This document shows positions 50,043-64,000 of a stretch of DNA of 64,000 bases, in pieces. The DNA comes from Casuarius casuarius. Its lineage: Eukaryota > Chordata > Aves > Casuariiformes > Casuariidae. Position 1 is the stretch's first letter. Each line of letters opens with the position of its first letter. The translations under genes and the position numbers were made by a program. Where the stretch lies: assembly GCA_003342895.1 (NCBI GenBank), contig PTFA01000005.1, forward strand, positions 4,197,612 through 4,261,611, read 5' to 3'. The notes beneath the pieces are model-generated. The model saw only the letters and a program-made list of their open reading frames with translations, was not told the origin of the DNA and searched no databases.

Positions 50043-53000
50043 TCAACCAAATAACTGCCTGCTGTAAAACCTTACTGAAATACATGACTTCTCATTGTAA
50101 ATAAAATGGACTACACGGACTGCTTTGATAGTAATCTGCTAGGGAGAGAGATCAGCTATTTGCCCTGTACCTATACAGTGCCTAACATGGCAAGGTTATA
50201 AATCCAGGCCTGGGACTCTGAGGTGCAGCCACAGTATAATGAATAATAATTATAACCGCAATAACAACAGAGCCTGACATGCGTGTTTTACTGCTGACCA
50301 GGGGAGAGAATCTGCAAGAGAAACCAGTACTGACCCTACATACAGCCTGTGTTTTTCAGGCCATTCTGCCATTGCTACACTTCTAAGACCCTACATTTCT
50401 CCTAATTACAGCTGTCTAAAAGTTGATCTCCCATTAGCTGATAGAGACACCTCTCCTCCAGAGAGTAGATCACCTCACCTATCCTGGTCATATATATCTG
50501 GAAAGAGTGACTCATTCTTAGGGGATGCCTATGTCTCTTCATTGACTGTCGAGTTAGTCTGTGACCAGCTTAGGCCAGACAGCTAAAGTAGGTGAGGTGA
50601 ATCCCAGTCTATTATGACTTAAATGCTACACAGTCTCGTAGCTAAATACTACTCAGACTACTATGGTCAGGTATTTATTTATTCACTGCTACCTCAGGGA
50701 GGTAGAGTATTTGTGGGGGCCTGCACAGTCAGGAGTATAGAAAACATCTGATGATACATAACAGATCATCTGAATGTTTTGAGTTACTATAATTACTCTT
50801 TAGGAGGTGTAAATTCCTTTTGGAGTAGAGAAGAAAACTGTTTTGTTTGACATTATGTGTATATGAACTGGATGTTGATAGTCTGGACTTGGGGTGTTTT
50901 TCCCCTAATGCCTGGGAACAGGAACTTTTAAAAAGTTGTGCTTATGTGATAATTGGTACATTTTCTCTTAAAATTCACTTCTCCACTTTAACTACTGTTC
51001 AACATTGCAGAAATTTGGAAACCAGTCTAAAAAGAGGAAAAAAAATCAGAATTCTACAATTATGAGTAACATTTAACTGAACATGTAGCTTATTTCTGAA
51101 TTTCTGAAAAAAATCATGCCACCTTTTATCTACAGATTTTTTTTCCATGAAATATTTCTTAATAGCTCAATTTTGTTTTGTTTTTCTGAAGTTCTTGTGA
51201 TGGATTTTGCATATTGCCTGTAGAAAACCTTATTTAAAAGTCTCTCTGTCACGTATACAAAAATTTTCTGGAGCACCTGTAACTACTTTATAGAAGAATT
51301 GTCCCTGATCCCTGACCATACTGTTTCTCAGACAATTTTTATCTTTGTTTACCCAAGCAGATCACAAATACATAATTCCTTCTAGACTCTGTTCCCTCAA
51401 TGTAGTCCTGTTTCCTGGGCCGTTGCCAACTGTTGACTTTAATAAAGTTTGACTCGTTAAGGATATTTAACTTCTAGTGATGCAAGGAGAAGGAAACCAG
51501 GCCCCAAGAGATTTAATTAGGATCTTTACTATTTGGCATAAGGAAAATTAATTGTGATAATACCAGGTATAAAGTAATTCACTCTTGACCCAGCAAAGGG
51601 TATTTTGGCCTTGAATTAATTACAGAACATAATATAGGTAGAATAGCTTGCAAATTGAAATATACATATTGGAACTGGATACTGCTAACTACAAATGGGT
51701 ACTTCAGTGATGGGTGCCAGGCATTTTGGTATGACACCTACAGAGCTAGGTTTTTCATACTGGATCCATATGATTTTAGATTAATACTTGTTTAAACAAT
51801 GGAATAGTATTTGCAGAGTATATGACCAAGAGCCTGAAGGACTGAATGCATCAAATAAAGCACCTGAGGTGTTGAAAAGGACTTGCTTTCTGCTTTAGCT
51901 TTTCTGCAGCTTAATTTCTTTACCATCTGATCATCCTGTCTGGCCAAGCTGAGGAGGTGGTGAGTTTGGAAAGGTCACAAACTGCCTGCAGGCTCTGCTC
52001 TGTGAGAGTGCTCGGCTTCACACCATCAGTGAAGATATTAAGTCAGATCTTGTTCATCTGCCCCTAGGTAATAACTGTTCATAGGACCACCAGAGGGATG
52101 AGCTGATCAAAGGGACAGGCATCTTCATTTCTCAGCATGTCCTGTCTCAGTAACACCCGCCCAGGTCCAGTGCCCTTCCTGTCACCTTCCTGCTCTTGCA
52201 GAAGGGAACTCAGCTCTACTACAGTCTAGTTTCAACCCAGCTAAACATGGCTGGTCACCAGCAAGCAGAAGCCATTCCTGTTTTGTGCTGCTGTTCCTTC
52301 ACCAGTGTTCATCCGTCTTGCTCAGAGCTTTGCTGAGGCACACTGGAGCTATTCCATCTTTTACTCTTGGTAGTTGGAAATGCAACTGAGTGCATGTGTA
52401 GCACTTGAAACTTCAAGCGCTAATTGCTGGGTATTTTAAATTTTTATTACTGGGCAATTAAAGCTCTAATTACTAAGCAGCTGGCAGAAATCCAGTCCAT
52501 AATGATGACAATTCATTTTTTTCCTCTTTCAGATGCCCTTTCAATGGAAATAGCCCCAGGGTGCAGAGTACCTATACATATGCAGATGGTTTACATCTCA
52601 AAACTTCCCTGGCCATGGAAAAGGTGTCTGTGGCATCTTGTGTCACTTCTGTCATGCTTACTGCCAACATACTGATCACTCTTAGGTTTTAGGCCAGGCG
52701 CAAATTACTACCATGGAGCTGAGCTAGGAGTTATGGGATTCAGCTGATCACCACTCATCCAGAAAGGTGTCTCCAGAGGATTTCTCCTTCCCTGAATGTT
52801 ATAGTATTGACTTAGTACTGACCCACTTGCTGAATCACAAGTAACAGTTCTGGAGGGCAGCTGGGTTTTTCTATCCAGCTTTTACCAGGTTGGCAGGGAT
52901 TAGCTCAGGGAATTCAAAGAGACAAGTTGCTATACTGTGAGAAAGAGCTTTGTGTGCATGTCAGAAGCATATCATCCCCTGTCCCCGTCAGGGACCAGGC

Positions 53001-53481
53001 CAGCACTGACTCCCTGAACTCATTATCTTGTTCCCAAAACATATGAAACTTTGTTATGACTCTTACAAACTCTACTCACAAACTCTTTCTGAGCTCAATT
53101 CTTATCTGTCACGGTGATCAGATTTTCCTGCTCCACATTTTATCTCAGTCCTTCCCTTTCTCTCTCTTCTTGCACTGTATTCAAATGTTTCCACCATCAC
53201 CCCCGCTGCAATGGTCTCCATGAAATCCCATGTTCCTCAGAGGCTCTGTGAGTATTCAGAAAAAACATNTTCTGATTTTCTTTGCAGTAACTTACCAGCC
53301 ATGTAAATTTAGCACAAAAGCTGAGGCAGAGAAGGGTTTGCAGACAGTCTCTGCATTTGGAAATCAAATTCTGCTTGAAACCTTTCTGCTGACATGACTT
53401 CTTCCCATATTTACTTCTAGCTCTGATGTGAGTTAGCTGTGCAATATCAAAGAATAGCACAGGAATATTACTGTGACTTAC

Positions 53482-53575
53482 CATCTCTTTACCATTTTCT
53501 TCTCCAAAGGAATTTCCTGTAACACTATTGATTGTTGAAGCACTATTGATGTGAAGCAAGTTGCATATTTTTATA
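53482..53575 (-). promoter_or_regulatory. weak candidate TATA promoter and first exon (FAM180A?)
   Basis: On the minus strand TATAAAAAT (53575-53567) is followed about 85 bp later by a consensus donor, AAAGAGATG|gtaagt, at 53482. The distance and the motif suit a short untranslated first exon. The joined frame does not fit directly to the FAM180A exon at 49963, so another exon would be needed. This is a pattern match only. Confidence 0.2.
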
Positions 53576-53939
53576 GTGACGATGCAGCTGATTCATTTCA
53601 GCAGAAGTTAACTGTTAATGTCTGAGGAGAGCAGATCCCTAATCCATACTGACAGAAAGGCCTCAATCCAGTGCTCACTGAAGTCAATGGAGATACTTTT
53701 ATTGACTTACTGTTTTCACTTCTGTTACAGAAGTTTCAAGAGACCTCCAACTGAGATCTGGTGCTTTCCTGCTAAGAGCTGAGCAGTCACATAATAAAAA
53801 GCTTATGATTTACAGAGATGAGGTAGAAAAAATAAGGCTTTCATTACCGTCACTGAAAACAATTTCTATTATATGTCTGTGCATTACTGGGTTCATCATC
53901 CTCCAAATCCCATCTTCAGAGAAACCCTAGGAGCACTCC

Positions 53940-54118
53940 CTGGTCTCATTGCCCTTGCTGCCCACAGAGGCGTTAGGATGGGAGGCAGATGGGCACAGTG
54001 TGCCCGAGCATGCCGGCCTGCATCCTGGCCACCTGCCTGACCCAGGACGGCCATGGCCTGGGTGCTCTTGAGCGCGCCACATCTGCCTGAAGCTGCTGGG
54101 CAGCCAAGGTGTCCAGTC
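53940..54118. other. isolated GC-rich patch
   Basis: A sharply GC-rich block amid AT-leaning sequence, ending at an N (54119). It contains an inverted repeat GGGCACA-G-TGTGCCC (53991-54005). No CpG-island-like CpG density or recognisable gene is seen. It could be a repeat fragment or a small regulatory island. Confidence 0.4.
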
Positions 54119-54311
54119 NTGATTGTGGCTAAAAAGTGCCCCTCAAAATGCAGTAAAAGATGTAGCCACCTACTTCACTGCTGAATTGCTCCCTGCTAGA
54201 GTCTGACCACTCTAACAAATCTCTGCTGACTCCATTTTGATTCTCTTTCAGGACTATCCAGGTTTTTAAGCAAAAGCTGCAGCAGCCTTTGCCAGCTTAT
54301 TGGCTTGCTTT

Positions 54312-54342
54312 TAACTATTTAGGTCTTCTAACTATTTAGGTC
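54312..54342 (+). repeat. 17-bp tandem duplication
   Basis: TAACTATTTAGGTC occurs at 54312-54325 and 54329-54342, separated by TTC, which gives a 17-bp period. Confidence 0.85.
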
Positions 54343-57300
54343 ATAACAGTTTAGAAATTGCTTTATTATTTAAATGTAATATCAACTCTGAAGCTGACAA
54401 TAGCTTTATTTGAAAGCTGTTTTCATCTTTCTGAAGAACTGGGCCAGAATTTTCTGAACCTCATTAGCCACATGATAAATGTTTGTCATCCTCTTCCAGA
54501 TTTTCCATGTAGTTTTACTGGTGAAGGGATGGATGTTTGGTTTTGCTTTCCAGTCCACACTCCTGCTCCTGACATATAATTCCCAATTGCTGACTGCGAT
54601 TTGCTTGCTCAATAAGTACAGAGCATAGCTGCAGAAGTACTTAATTATTTGTGTATCATCAATGCCCTTTCCTTCTTCTCTTATGCCAAAGTATCAAGCC
54701 AAGAGCATGAATCAGGTCCTGTGCTGACCATGACTCCAAAGCACGTACTTCTGCCGTCAGAATGTGGCAGCAGCTTCCTGAGGCTTCAGGACAGAAACTC
54801 GATTTAACTGGGACCATGACTCAGTAAAAATTATTTTGTTTCACTTCAGGGCCATGGAAAAGGGCTGTCTCATGGCCTCAGTGGAACCCCTTTCATGAAG
54901 GACAGCAGGGACAGAGGAGCTCCAGTGGCTTGTGGATATAAACTCGTGACTCCCTGCAAGCAGAGCAAAGGACATTTGCCTGTTGGGGCAGGGAAAAGGC
55001 AGTGGGCCAGCTGGAGTTCTCCTATGGGCCAGATTCAGTCTGCAGGCTGCCAGTTGTGTCACTCCATCTTAGATTATTAGGGCCTGACTCTGAAGAAGCT
55101 AATGAAAATTGTTTTTTTGGACCTCACTGGCTTTTTGGGACAAGCCTCTTATTTCTGAGACTATGAAGCAGGGAATTATTGCACAGGCAGCAACAGTTCC
55201 CATTCAGTAAACTCCTTTACATACTTGCTGTAGGTCTAGCTGGGATTCATAGGGCTCTGCAAAACCATATCCTCTCAAATCACCATAACCATCTTTTTAC
55301 AGCAAGCTCAGAATCACCCCGTAGTAGTCAGAAACAACTATGGGCTCAGTAGTATGTTTAGCTCAGTCTTTCATAGCAAATGTTTCCCTTTCTTCCCCAA
55401 CGCTTTTGAAGTTAGGACTCCTAAACCTCAATAGAAGGAAGTTATTGCATCCCAAATTATAATGAGAACAATTTTTCCCTACTGGCTTTATTTTAGTACT
55501 AAAGTTGAGAATAAAAGTGATTACTACAAAGTAGACGTTCATTGCTGTGAGTGTATTTGTATGGATGGAAAGGAATATGTATGCTGCCTTCTATGTGACA
55601 GGAAATGAAAATGTAAAACTTCATAGTTTATTGTTCATGAAGGCATGATAACATATGCAAAACATTTTTTATAAACACATTGGCTATTTTTTTGTTCTGC
55701 CCTATAACAAACCTAGAGAAACAGAGGATTTGGATCTTACTCTAAGAGGCACGAGTTCTTTCCCGGGCTAAAAGTTACCCGGCTAGAAAAGCCAGTAACA
55801 ACATTCCATGGCCATCCTCTGCCTTTCTTTAAGCCAGCTTCTTCAAGACTGAAAAAACCTAACTCCTAGGCCAGACACAGACTGCTTTTACACTTGCTTT
55901 TAATCAATTTGGAGCATATGCTGGTTTCACTAGTGAGCTGGAAATTTTTCTGGTGTCATGAAATTTCCCTCTCTAACTGCCTAGGATTCGCACCAAATGG
56001 ATCTCGGCACACCCCAAGGATCCTGTCAAGAGAAGACGTTAACTGATAACCTGATAACACATTTTCTCATTAACACTGCCTTTTTTTATCCCAGATGAAG
56101 TCAAACTTTTGCCAAAGCAGATGAACAGAATGCTGCCCATTAAGTGATTGTATAGGCAAATATAGCAGCCATTATAATGCCCTGTAAGAACTATCTAGGC
56201 TGGTTGAGCCTATTTTGTTGAGGAGGCTGTCAGGCAGTTCCCAAAGGAAACTGTTGCCATTGGATCTTTGAGGAAACGCCAGAAAAGTTCGCAAGAACTT
56301 ACATGAGTTGTTTTTCTGGCTTCAGACCCTATGTTTCTCCCTGACCATGCACTGCAGAAGAGAGAAGGATGTGAGTCTCAGGGCTAGCATACCTCCGAGG
56401 AATTTTTTTTTGTTTCAAATTCCTCTTTGATTGCCTTACTTACGAGGATTTTCTATCAGACCAGGAATATATTATATGTAAAGAGCTTTATTTCTGCCAG
56501 ATGACTCTTCAGTGGATCTTTTTGCTGAGTTGCTCCATTGATAGAGCAACAACTCGCTATCCTGGATTTACTGCCTCCAGCTAACTGTGAAATACCTGTC
56601 CTTACCAGTCCTACTGTCACTCAAAGTCACTAAAAGTTTTGCTGCCCTGAACAACTACCCGCTTTGCATCTGCAGCACATGCTGGTATCAGAAGCACTGC
56701 TTCCTGCAGAGTAGAGTGGTTTGGCCTACAAGAGGTGTGCATTGGGCTGTGAAAGTTTAACACAATCCACAAAGAGTATGGTGTTAACAGGTGATGAGAA
56801 AGTTTACAAATAGTAATCCCACCCTTCTTCCTTTTCATCCTGCACTTGCCTTATCCCCAGAAAGATACATGACTGGCAGTCGTGCAAGGCGTTTATTCTC
56901 CTCTGTGTTGCAATTGCTGTCATGTCCAGGTGTGAACTTTGCCTGAGGCACTGAAATGGAGTGCCGTCAGCCATAGCTTCTTTTTATTTCCTGACATTTT
57001 GTCTTCTGTAACAAAACTGCTATATTTGAAAGCATTGAACACTTTACCGTAGCACGAAAGAAATGTAAAAGGAGGGAAGCTGGAGGAAGAACAAGAGGGA
57101 TATAAATAAGGGAAATATGCATTAAAATCTAGAAGGACAAGGAAAAGAAAAGCATTACAGTGTTATAGGCTAGCTTCTGCAACCTTTATACTGAGCTGTA
57201 GTTACTCTCAGAAGTAGCTCCCATGACAACAAGTGCTGTGCAAAGCCTTGGGCATTCCAGCTTTAATGCATTAAAATCTCTATTACTGGGAGATGAAATC

Positions 57301-60300
57301 CCAATGCTCTTTAAGAGAACACAGCAATGAGATGGAAAAGACATTTTAATTACAAACCAACATGAACTAGCACATTTCTAAAAGCTGCTACCAAGAGAAT
57401 TTGCCTCTTTGTACTTTTATCCCCATATCCTTGATATCTTAGCTCCTAAATGTAAAATTAATAGTGTCAATGATCTCTCTTTATTCCTGCACGATGGCTA
57501 GAAGTGAGAATAGGCACTCGTTTCTTCTTTAGTCATGAAAGTTAAATAAAATGGTTTGGGAAGATATGACTAGCATCAACTGACCAAAATCATCTCAGAA
57601 TTTATTGGTCACACGAAATTTCCATCATGCAACATTTTTACCTGGTCCCAGCTTGGAGAAAAGTGTGCCATGTTATTTATTCTTCTTTGGCCATAGAGAG
57701 GGAATCCCTACCTGGAATTATTTATGCTCACGAAAAAGTTTAGATTACCAAGGGAGGGCTTTAACATGCTGAAGTAAAGTTGTTGCATCAGATATGGAAA
57801 GGAAAAAACACAGAGAAACTGAAGGGAAGGAGAAGTGAAATATAGTGCTGTCCTTCAACTTAATGCCATATTACCAGCAACTGGGGATAGGCTATGGTGG
57901 TCACTATATGAGAAAAGTGCAGCAGTAATGAAAGTAAAATATCCCTGTTCCTCAGATCTAACACAGAGGTACTAATCAATTTTAGTAACACAGGAAATTT
58001 CAGATAGAGGTGGGAACTGAACCAACACTTTAGATCTCTGCCTTCAGTGCAGGCCTGCCTTCCCTATCTGTGTCACATTGCTCATGAGAACTTCTCTCCA
58101 AGAGCTCTTAACGCTGGAAGACACAAAGCAGTCCTAAAATAATTAAACACATCTGAAAATGTTTCTTACAACTAAACAAATGAAGGGATATAATGATGAG
58201 CCAATCTCCTTCCATTTGTCCCAGGAATGAGCAGAGAAGGGAGGAAGGCAGGAAGAAATGCAGCTGGGTGTTGGTGTTTCGGTACAGGTTCATCACCAAG
58301 CCGATGGGAAGGACCTTCAAAGCAGAACTGGGAGGGTGATTCTTCTGATGAACAGTGGAGAGGGAACAACAGAAATCAGAGCTGTGCTACACAGGAAAAG
58401 GGCAGAGTTGCAGCAGCTCAAAAAGCTGTGTGCATCATGCTATTGCTCCTCCAAAAGGAAAACCCTTCTACATCACTCTCTTCTTCCAATTTTCTGTCCT
58501 TTTTATATTAATATCACAGAGCTCTTACTCAGTTGCAGGCAGCAACTCTCTCCCCTTTGGGGAGCAAAAAGGGATGGGCTTGAGCCCTGCACCACTGCTC
58601 AGGTATGTATTTATACAGGGCTGAGACAGTGAGTACAGAGGTGAGGCATGGAGTAGTGAGAAAGACCATTTTACATTTCATTGTGCTTTCTTTTTCATGC
58701 AGGCTTCCTTTTTTTCGTGGCAGACAAAGGTGACTAGGTAGCTAGGATTTTACTGAATCTGACCTAATCAGAGCTGCAGCTGCAAAGGGCAGTCCCACGC
58801 CTGCCCCCCAGTCATGCTTTCTCTCCTTGCCTTTGCTCCGACCCTGCTTTGTGTGGCCATATGGTGAGCCAAGCCAGGGATCTGGCTGGTCACGAATGAA
58901 GGGAAAAAACAAACCAAAAAAGCATGGTAGATTTCAGCTGCCTCATTCCCCACCACAGTTACTATACCAGTAGCCTTCCTCCATATGAGCAACTCCCAGT
59001 GCAAGTGTGGTCCCACTACTCTTAGGACATTTGGTGATGATTCCAGTTCTTGAATGACATAATGATGGATTGCAGCCCTGGTTAGGAAAAAAGCTGAAGC
59101 TGTTCCTCATGGTAACACACCCTTTGACCTAACCACCAAACTCACAGTCTCACTTCTGCAGATGGCCACCTGAACTACTGCGGTTCCTAGTGAAGCTAAA
59201 AGTGAGCATACACTGCAGATAGATACCCCTGATTGCTAACCGTTTCTTTCCATTTTATGTTTGCACCTCTTGAACTTTTAACAGAATAAATTTAACTGGC
59301 ACAAAGAATATCTAAAATTTATTCCAAGACTGAATGCTGAGAAATAAATCAAAGGTCAAGTCTGAACCACAGACCTAGCAGGGAGCAGTATGGATTTTCT
59401 TTCACAAATTGCAAATGGTATTTCATATTCTTCAGTGCAAATATGTACTGTTGTTGTTGACAAGTTCCATAAAAGATCTTTTCAGAGAATAGGAACAATG
59501 CCATGTACATTAACTAAACAACCAATATTATGTAGTTGTAGAAGCTCTCTTTGAAATTAGTCTGCATTTTTACCTGGGGGAGTGACAGGCCCCTACTGCC
59601 TGCTAACAAGGGAATTAGTGGATTTCCATCTCTTGATGTCGTCCAGTTCAACCTGTGTGCCTTTTCAGAAGATATGCATCAGTGAAACACAAGGTATTGG
59701 ATCTGTTCAAAGGGACACTGTATAAAATTCTATGCAGGTGGCCAAACTGAAAGATATATGGCTTTTCTAACTTTAAATCTATGGCCATAAAACCCGCAGA
59801 TTATGAGAAATAATGGAAGATTCTTACTACTGCTGATCAAATTGTCCTGTGGTGAATTATCCTGTAGGAACTGTCCCACTGAGATTGTGGAGTTATTAGC
59901 TGAGGTCGGGAAAACCAGAAGAAGTGATGGGAGCCCTGAAATTATTCANTTAAGCCTTTTGTGATCAGTTTCAACTAGCAAATAAAGTAAAGGGTTTGCC
60001 AGTATATCTAGGAACTGTTATTGAACTGATAACAAACCATGTATTATTTCAATTATGTATGAACTGCTCACCCACGTATAGCTTCATACATGGGAAATGA
60101 CAAACTGTTCCTTTAACTAATTAACTATCAATACCTGCAGCTCAAAGCTGAGGAGGGATAAACATTATATTGCTCATGTTTCTCTCTCACATTAGGAAGG
60201 ACCAGAATTGTCCTCATCTTCCTTCTAAATCTCCATCCAAATTCAAATAAATTGGTAAGAGGAGAATACACAAGTCCCACTCCTCTACTTCCTCAGCTAT

Positions 60301-63300
60301 GAGATTTCACGTGTTCTTCAGAAATAAGGAAACCTCAGCTGCCTTTCCAGCTGTTCATTGAGCTCCAAATGTCAGTGCACCTGCTGCTGGTTTTCTTAAT
60401 GACATGAAGATGTGCTGGATGGAGAAAGTGTATAAATTGGCCTTGTCCAATAACCAAAAAGCAAGGGAATACTGAGTCCTTTTTGTGAGGAAATGAATTA
60501 TTTCTGGAAGCAGTGTCTTTTCAAGCAGTGAAGATAAAGGCAAGAAGTCTGAGACAGTAACTAAATGCTGAGCATGGATTCAGATATGTTTCTGAACTGG
60601 ACTTGTACAGCTGTTTGGTCAGCTGAGGAGAAAATCCCTGTTGTATGCCTGAGTAGGAGGCAAGGGATCCACATGCCTCTCCTGGAGTGGTGAGGGAGAC
60701 CATCATCTGACACGTTTTCATCAAAACTGAGTGAGTGACTAGGCCCCATTGTGTTAGGTTATACATTTGCATGAAGATGTTATTAATAAATTTACAGAAC
60801 TCAAATATAATTGTCCACTAAATCAAACTGGCAGATTTTAATGTGTGCAGAAGCAATGGTGGGCCAAAGGAATTTCATCAATCTTTGTGATATTGCCAGA
60901 AACCTTGCAAAGCAGCCTGAAGGTTAAATGCAAAATGGATTATTTTTACAGCTGCCTCCCTCTGCTCCACACACACACATATGGGATTTCCATTTTACAG
61001 ACTTCTTTTCCCACTATTCCTTGAAATTGCACACTCTCTTAAAATTTGAATATTCCTAGATCTTTCGGGTTTCACAATCTACTGAAGTAACGCTGAGACT
61101 GATGTACAACTGTATTCACCATTAAACACAGAAAGCCCTGCCAGAATTTCTAATATTGCAAACTGCTAAAAGCAGCTGGACACCATGGACAAGGTCCTCA
61201 AATGACCTGAGCTGGCATCACCAGCCCCATGATGCTACTCTTCAGGCAGACAGGTCACAGAGATCCCCTGTGCAGTGAAATGCAGGCTCAGGATCCAAGG
61301 GAAAAGAAGGTGGTTAGATTCAGGTTTCCCAAAATCTTTAGTCAACAATACAACTTGAATGTTTTGTCTCCTAAGGGACAGATCCTGAAAAATGTGAAAT
61401 GCTGACAATTGCTACTGACATTGATAGAATCTCAAGACTCAGCGTCTTTCATTCCTCCAGTTCCTGTCCCCTGTGGATGCCATCTCACAATGGCTTGTGG
61501 CCCAGGAGGACTCTGCCAATTTATCCTAGTGTGTTTGGTTCAGCGCTGTTCTTCCTTTCCATACAGTCGCCTCTCCTGGAGTCTTCTGTGCTGAGCTTGT
61601 AAAATATATTTTGGCTTCTAGGAAAATACCTAAGTAAATGTTTAGGGAAAAAAATGCTAATGACATCATATCCTAAACTTAGGAAAATTGAATTTGGAGA
61701 AAGGGAGGTAGGCTTGATTTGCAGTGAAAACCTGTAGCATGTAGCTGACTGAAAGCAGCTGGCAATTTATTCTTTGATTTAACTCCTTCCTGTGTAGGAA
61801 CTGATAAAGAGGAAGCCATTGTGACTGTGAAGAAGCACTTTAGATAAGCTACTGTGATACACTGTAAAAAGACACCTGTCTTTTCCTGAATTTGGGCTTT
61901 CTTCTCACAAATTTTAACACCTTTCGCCTTTCATAGTGAAATATGCTTACTTAGAAAAGGCTTTGCCAATATATACACTCAGTGGGTTGTCATTACAGGC
62001 TGCTAATGAAAAACTTTAGGTCAGTCTGGCATCTGTTTTCTTGCACCTAGACAAATATTCTTTGCAAAAGCTAGACTTCATAGTGTGATAAATTTGCATG
62101 GCACTTCTTCATCAGCTTGGTGGTAATGATGGTCTTCCAGCAAAGTAGACAGAGATCACCTAGCTATACAACAAACTGTAGGCAGAGACTAATTGTCCCC
62201 CTACTGGCTGATAGCAGTAATTTTTAAGTTCTGTTTTGGCCTCTGAGTACTACACAGATAATGAGTGTGAAGCAGAAATCAAACTAGTTTGTCATGGCTG
62301 AGCTTCTCAGATGCAAAGGATTACAGAAAGGTGCTGGCCTGAGCACTGCAGCTTTTCGTGAAAAGGTCACTCGGAAGATGATCTATAACTTCTTTTTACT
62401 TTTCAATAATGTATGCAGTATTTCGTCAACAAAAGCACCCATAAGGAAATATACTGGGTTTTGCAAACAGAGGAAAAAAAAAGGAATATATCCAAATAGC
62501 TGCTCCCAATTGAATTGTGCTTAGAAGAGAGAACTCTTCTTCAGTCCAGCAGGCACAGCAGGCATTCAGTGGGTGCTTAGGTCCAACCTCAGGTTCAACA
62601 GCATTCATATGCAGAGGTGTTAGGAGAGGTACATTTGTTTCTGTGACAATTTCCATCTTCTTTGGCAATATGAACTCAGTTAGGAGTGAAAAGCACAGGA
62701 CATCATGGATAGGACTGAAAAGCCAGTTGGACATGATACACACATCCATTTTGATGGTGTAAATAGAAAGGAGGGGAGAATAGATCATTTAACACACTTG
62801 ACCAGTGGCTTGCATTTACCTCACTGACAAATTTGTGTCAGTAGAGACTGGGTTGTTCACACTGATGGTGCTGTCCATATTTTCATTTGGGGGATATATA
62901 TGCATGTGTCCCTGGAGGAGACCCTTCATTCATCCTATGCTGCACTGCCAGACCTCACCAAAGCAGCTGCTGCCTTCCCCCTGTGCAGTGAGGCTGGNTG
63001 TAGGGAGAGACAGGGCACAATGGGAGAGACAAGGATTTTGCATGAGAAGGCAGAAGGGTTAGATAAGGCAGGCAAGAGCACCCAGCCTGGGCCTGTAAGC
63101 AGGTTTTGGCTGTTCATTGATCTTGATGGTGAACAGAAGACAGCTGGTATCTGTGGTTCCCTCAGAAAAACCAGGACCCTCTGAGCTGAGTTTCGACACC
63201 ATATTGACTATTTATTTCCCCCGGCTTCTCTCAGACAGCCTGTGTGGAAGCAGGCCCATGTTATCTTCTTTTTTCTGCTGGAAGCTTCAACATGAAAGTC

Positions 63301-64000
63301 ACCTACTGTCCTTGGTGGCTTGAGCCTAAACACTGCTTATATCTAATTCCTGTTATAGGGCACCCGACTGGGGAAAAAAAAAAAAATCTATCCTTTTTCA
63401 TCTCTGTAAGGATTCAAACGTGCTTTAGACTTGCTAAGCTATGTAGAAAGCAAACTAAATCAGTCCCTTTGAGCTTTGTTTATTAAAAATATTCCCTGGT
63501 GGCAGAAAGAAATAAAACAAGCTGTATATATGTTTTTATCATCACTGGACTTATCACCTTCCAGAACTTTCTGCCAAATTGGCATGGCAATCCACAAAAC
63601 CAAAAGTTGCTGTGAGTATGATAAATGAATCGTTTCACTGAAAACATGCTCTATCACATTAGGATGTCTACAAGTAGTTTTTAACTGGAAATGGAGTCTG
63701 TTCATTGGCAAGCCATGAACAATACCGGTAAATAAAAATGAAGCATGCATTAAATACCTTTTATTTTAGAAAGGGGCTTAAAACAGAAGTAATTCCCTCA
63801 GACATAAAATCTGTATTTAATAAATAAACAAATTCAAGAAACAATTACTTTGTGTCTCTTCAGAATCAGGCATAAAGAAAAATGTAATGTCATGGCTGTG
63901 AGCATTACAAAAACCAGGGAGGAAACTGAGGGCTTGCAGAACTTGATCCATTCCCTTCTAGGACTGAACTGGGGAAAAACGAAGACCTGTGCAGCTGTGG

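Noticed and set aside
50186..50245. Possible FAM180A exon ending TATAG|gtacag on minus
   Set aside because: The required frame contains a TAA and no start codon after it.
53296..53320. Possible FAM180A exon between 'ctgcctcag' and 'gtaagtta' on minus
   Set aside because: In the phase needed to join 49963 it has a TAA just before an ATG, giving only two extra residues and no leader peptide.
57650..57690. Minus-strand reading MAHFSPSWDQ followed by gtaaaa as FAM180A first exon
   Set aside because: It ends in phase 0, not the phase 1 required, and is not hydrophobic.

Overview
The window is vertebrate nuclear DNA, most likely from a bird. Genes are split by GT-AG introns, one gene starts in a CpG island, and the only recognisable interspersed repeats are CR1 LINEs in an otherwise repeat-poor sequence. 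Three protein-coding genes can be read and joined exon by exon. Their order and orientation, STMP1 (+), SLC13A4 (-), FAM180A (-), match human 7q33, where MTPN follows. MTPN is not seen here.

Layout. 1-2.28 kb: intergenic, with an old CR1 fragment at about 1.47-2.03 kb. 2.28-2.85 kb: a pyrimidine tract and CpG-island promoter of STMP1. 2.60-8.70 kb: STMP1, three coding exons giving a 49-residue mitochondrial membrane microprotein, with a poly(A) signal at 8676. 8.7-15.8 kb: the gap between the convergent STMP1 and SLC13A4, holding a second CR1 fragment. 15.8-44 kb: SLC13A4 on the minus strand. All 16 coding exons were found (633 codons plus stop), every splice phase closes, and the 3' UTR probably reaches about 15.78 kb. 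Intron 4 carries a young 5'-truncated CR1 with a nearly open reverse-transcriptase fragment. 48.5-50.0 kb: the last two coding exons of FAM180A on the minus strand. Its expected signal-peptide exon was not found with confidence. 50-64 kb: no gene could be supported, only simple repeats, a GC-rich patch and a weak promoter/exon candidate near 53.5 kb.

The genes do not form a pathway. STMP1 is a mitochondrial microprotein, SLC13A4 is a plasma-membrane sodium/sulfate cotransporter, and FAM180A is a predicted secreted protein of unknown function. They are linked by conserved synteny only.

No CRISPR array, tRNA, rRNA, viral genome or operon-like system was seen. The points most worth a second look are the microexons in the SLC13A4 cytosolic loop, the GT/GC repeat just upstream of SLC13A4 exon 9, the duplicated perfect palindrome in STMP1 intron 1, the open frame running in phase into the STMP1 start codon, and the unresolved 5' end of FAM180A.
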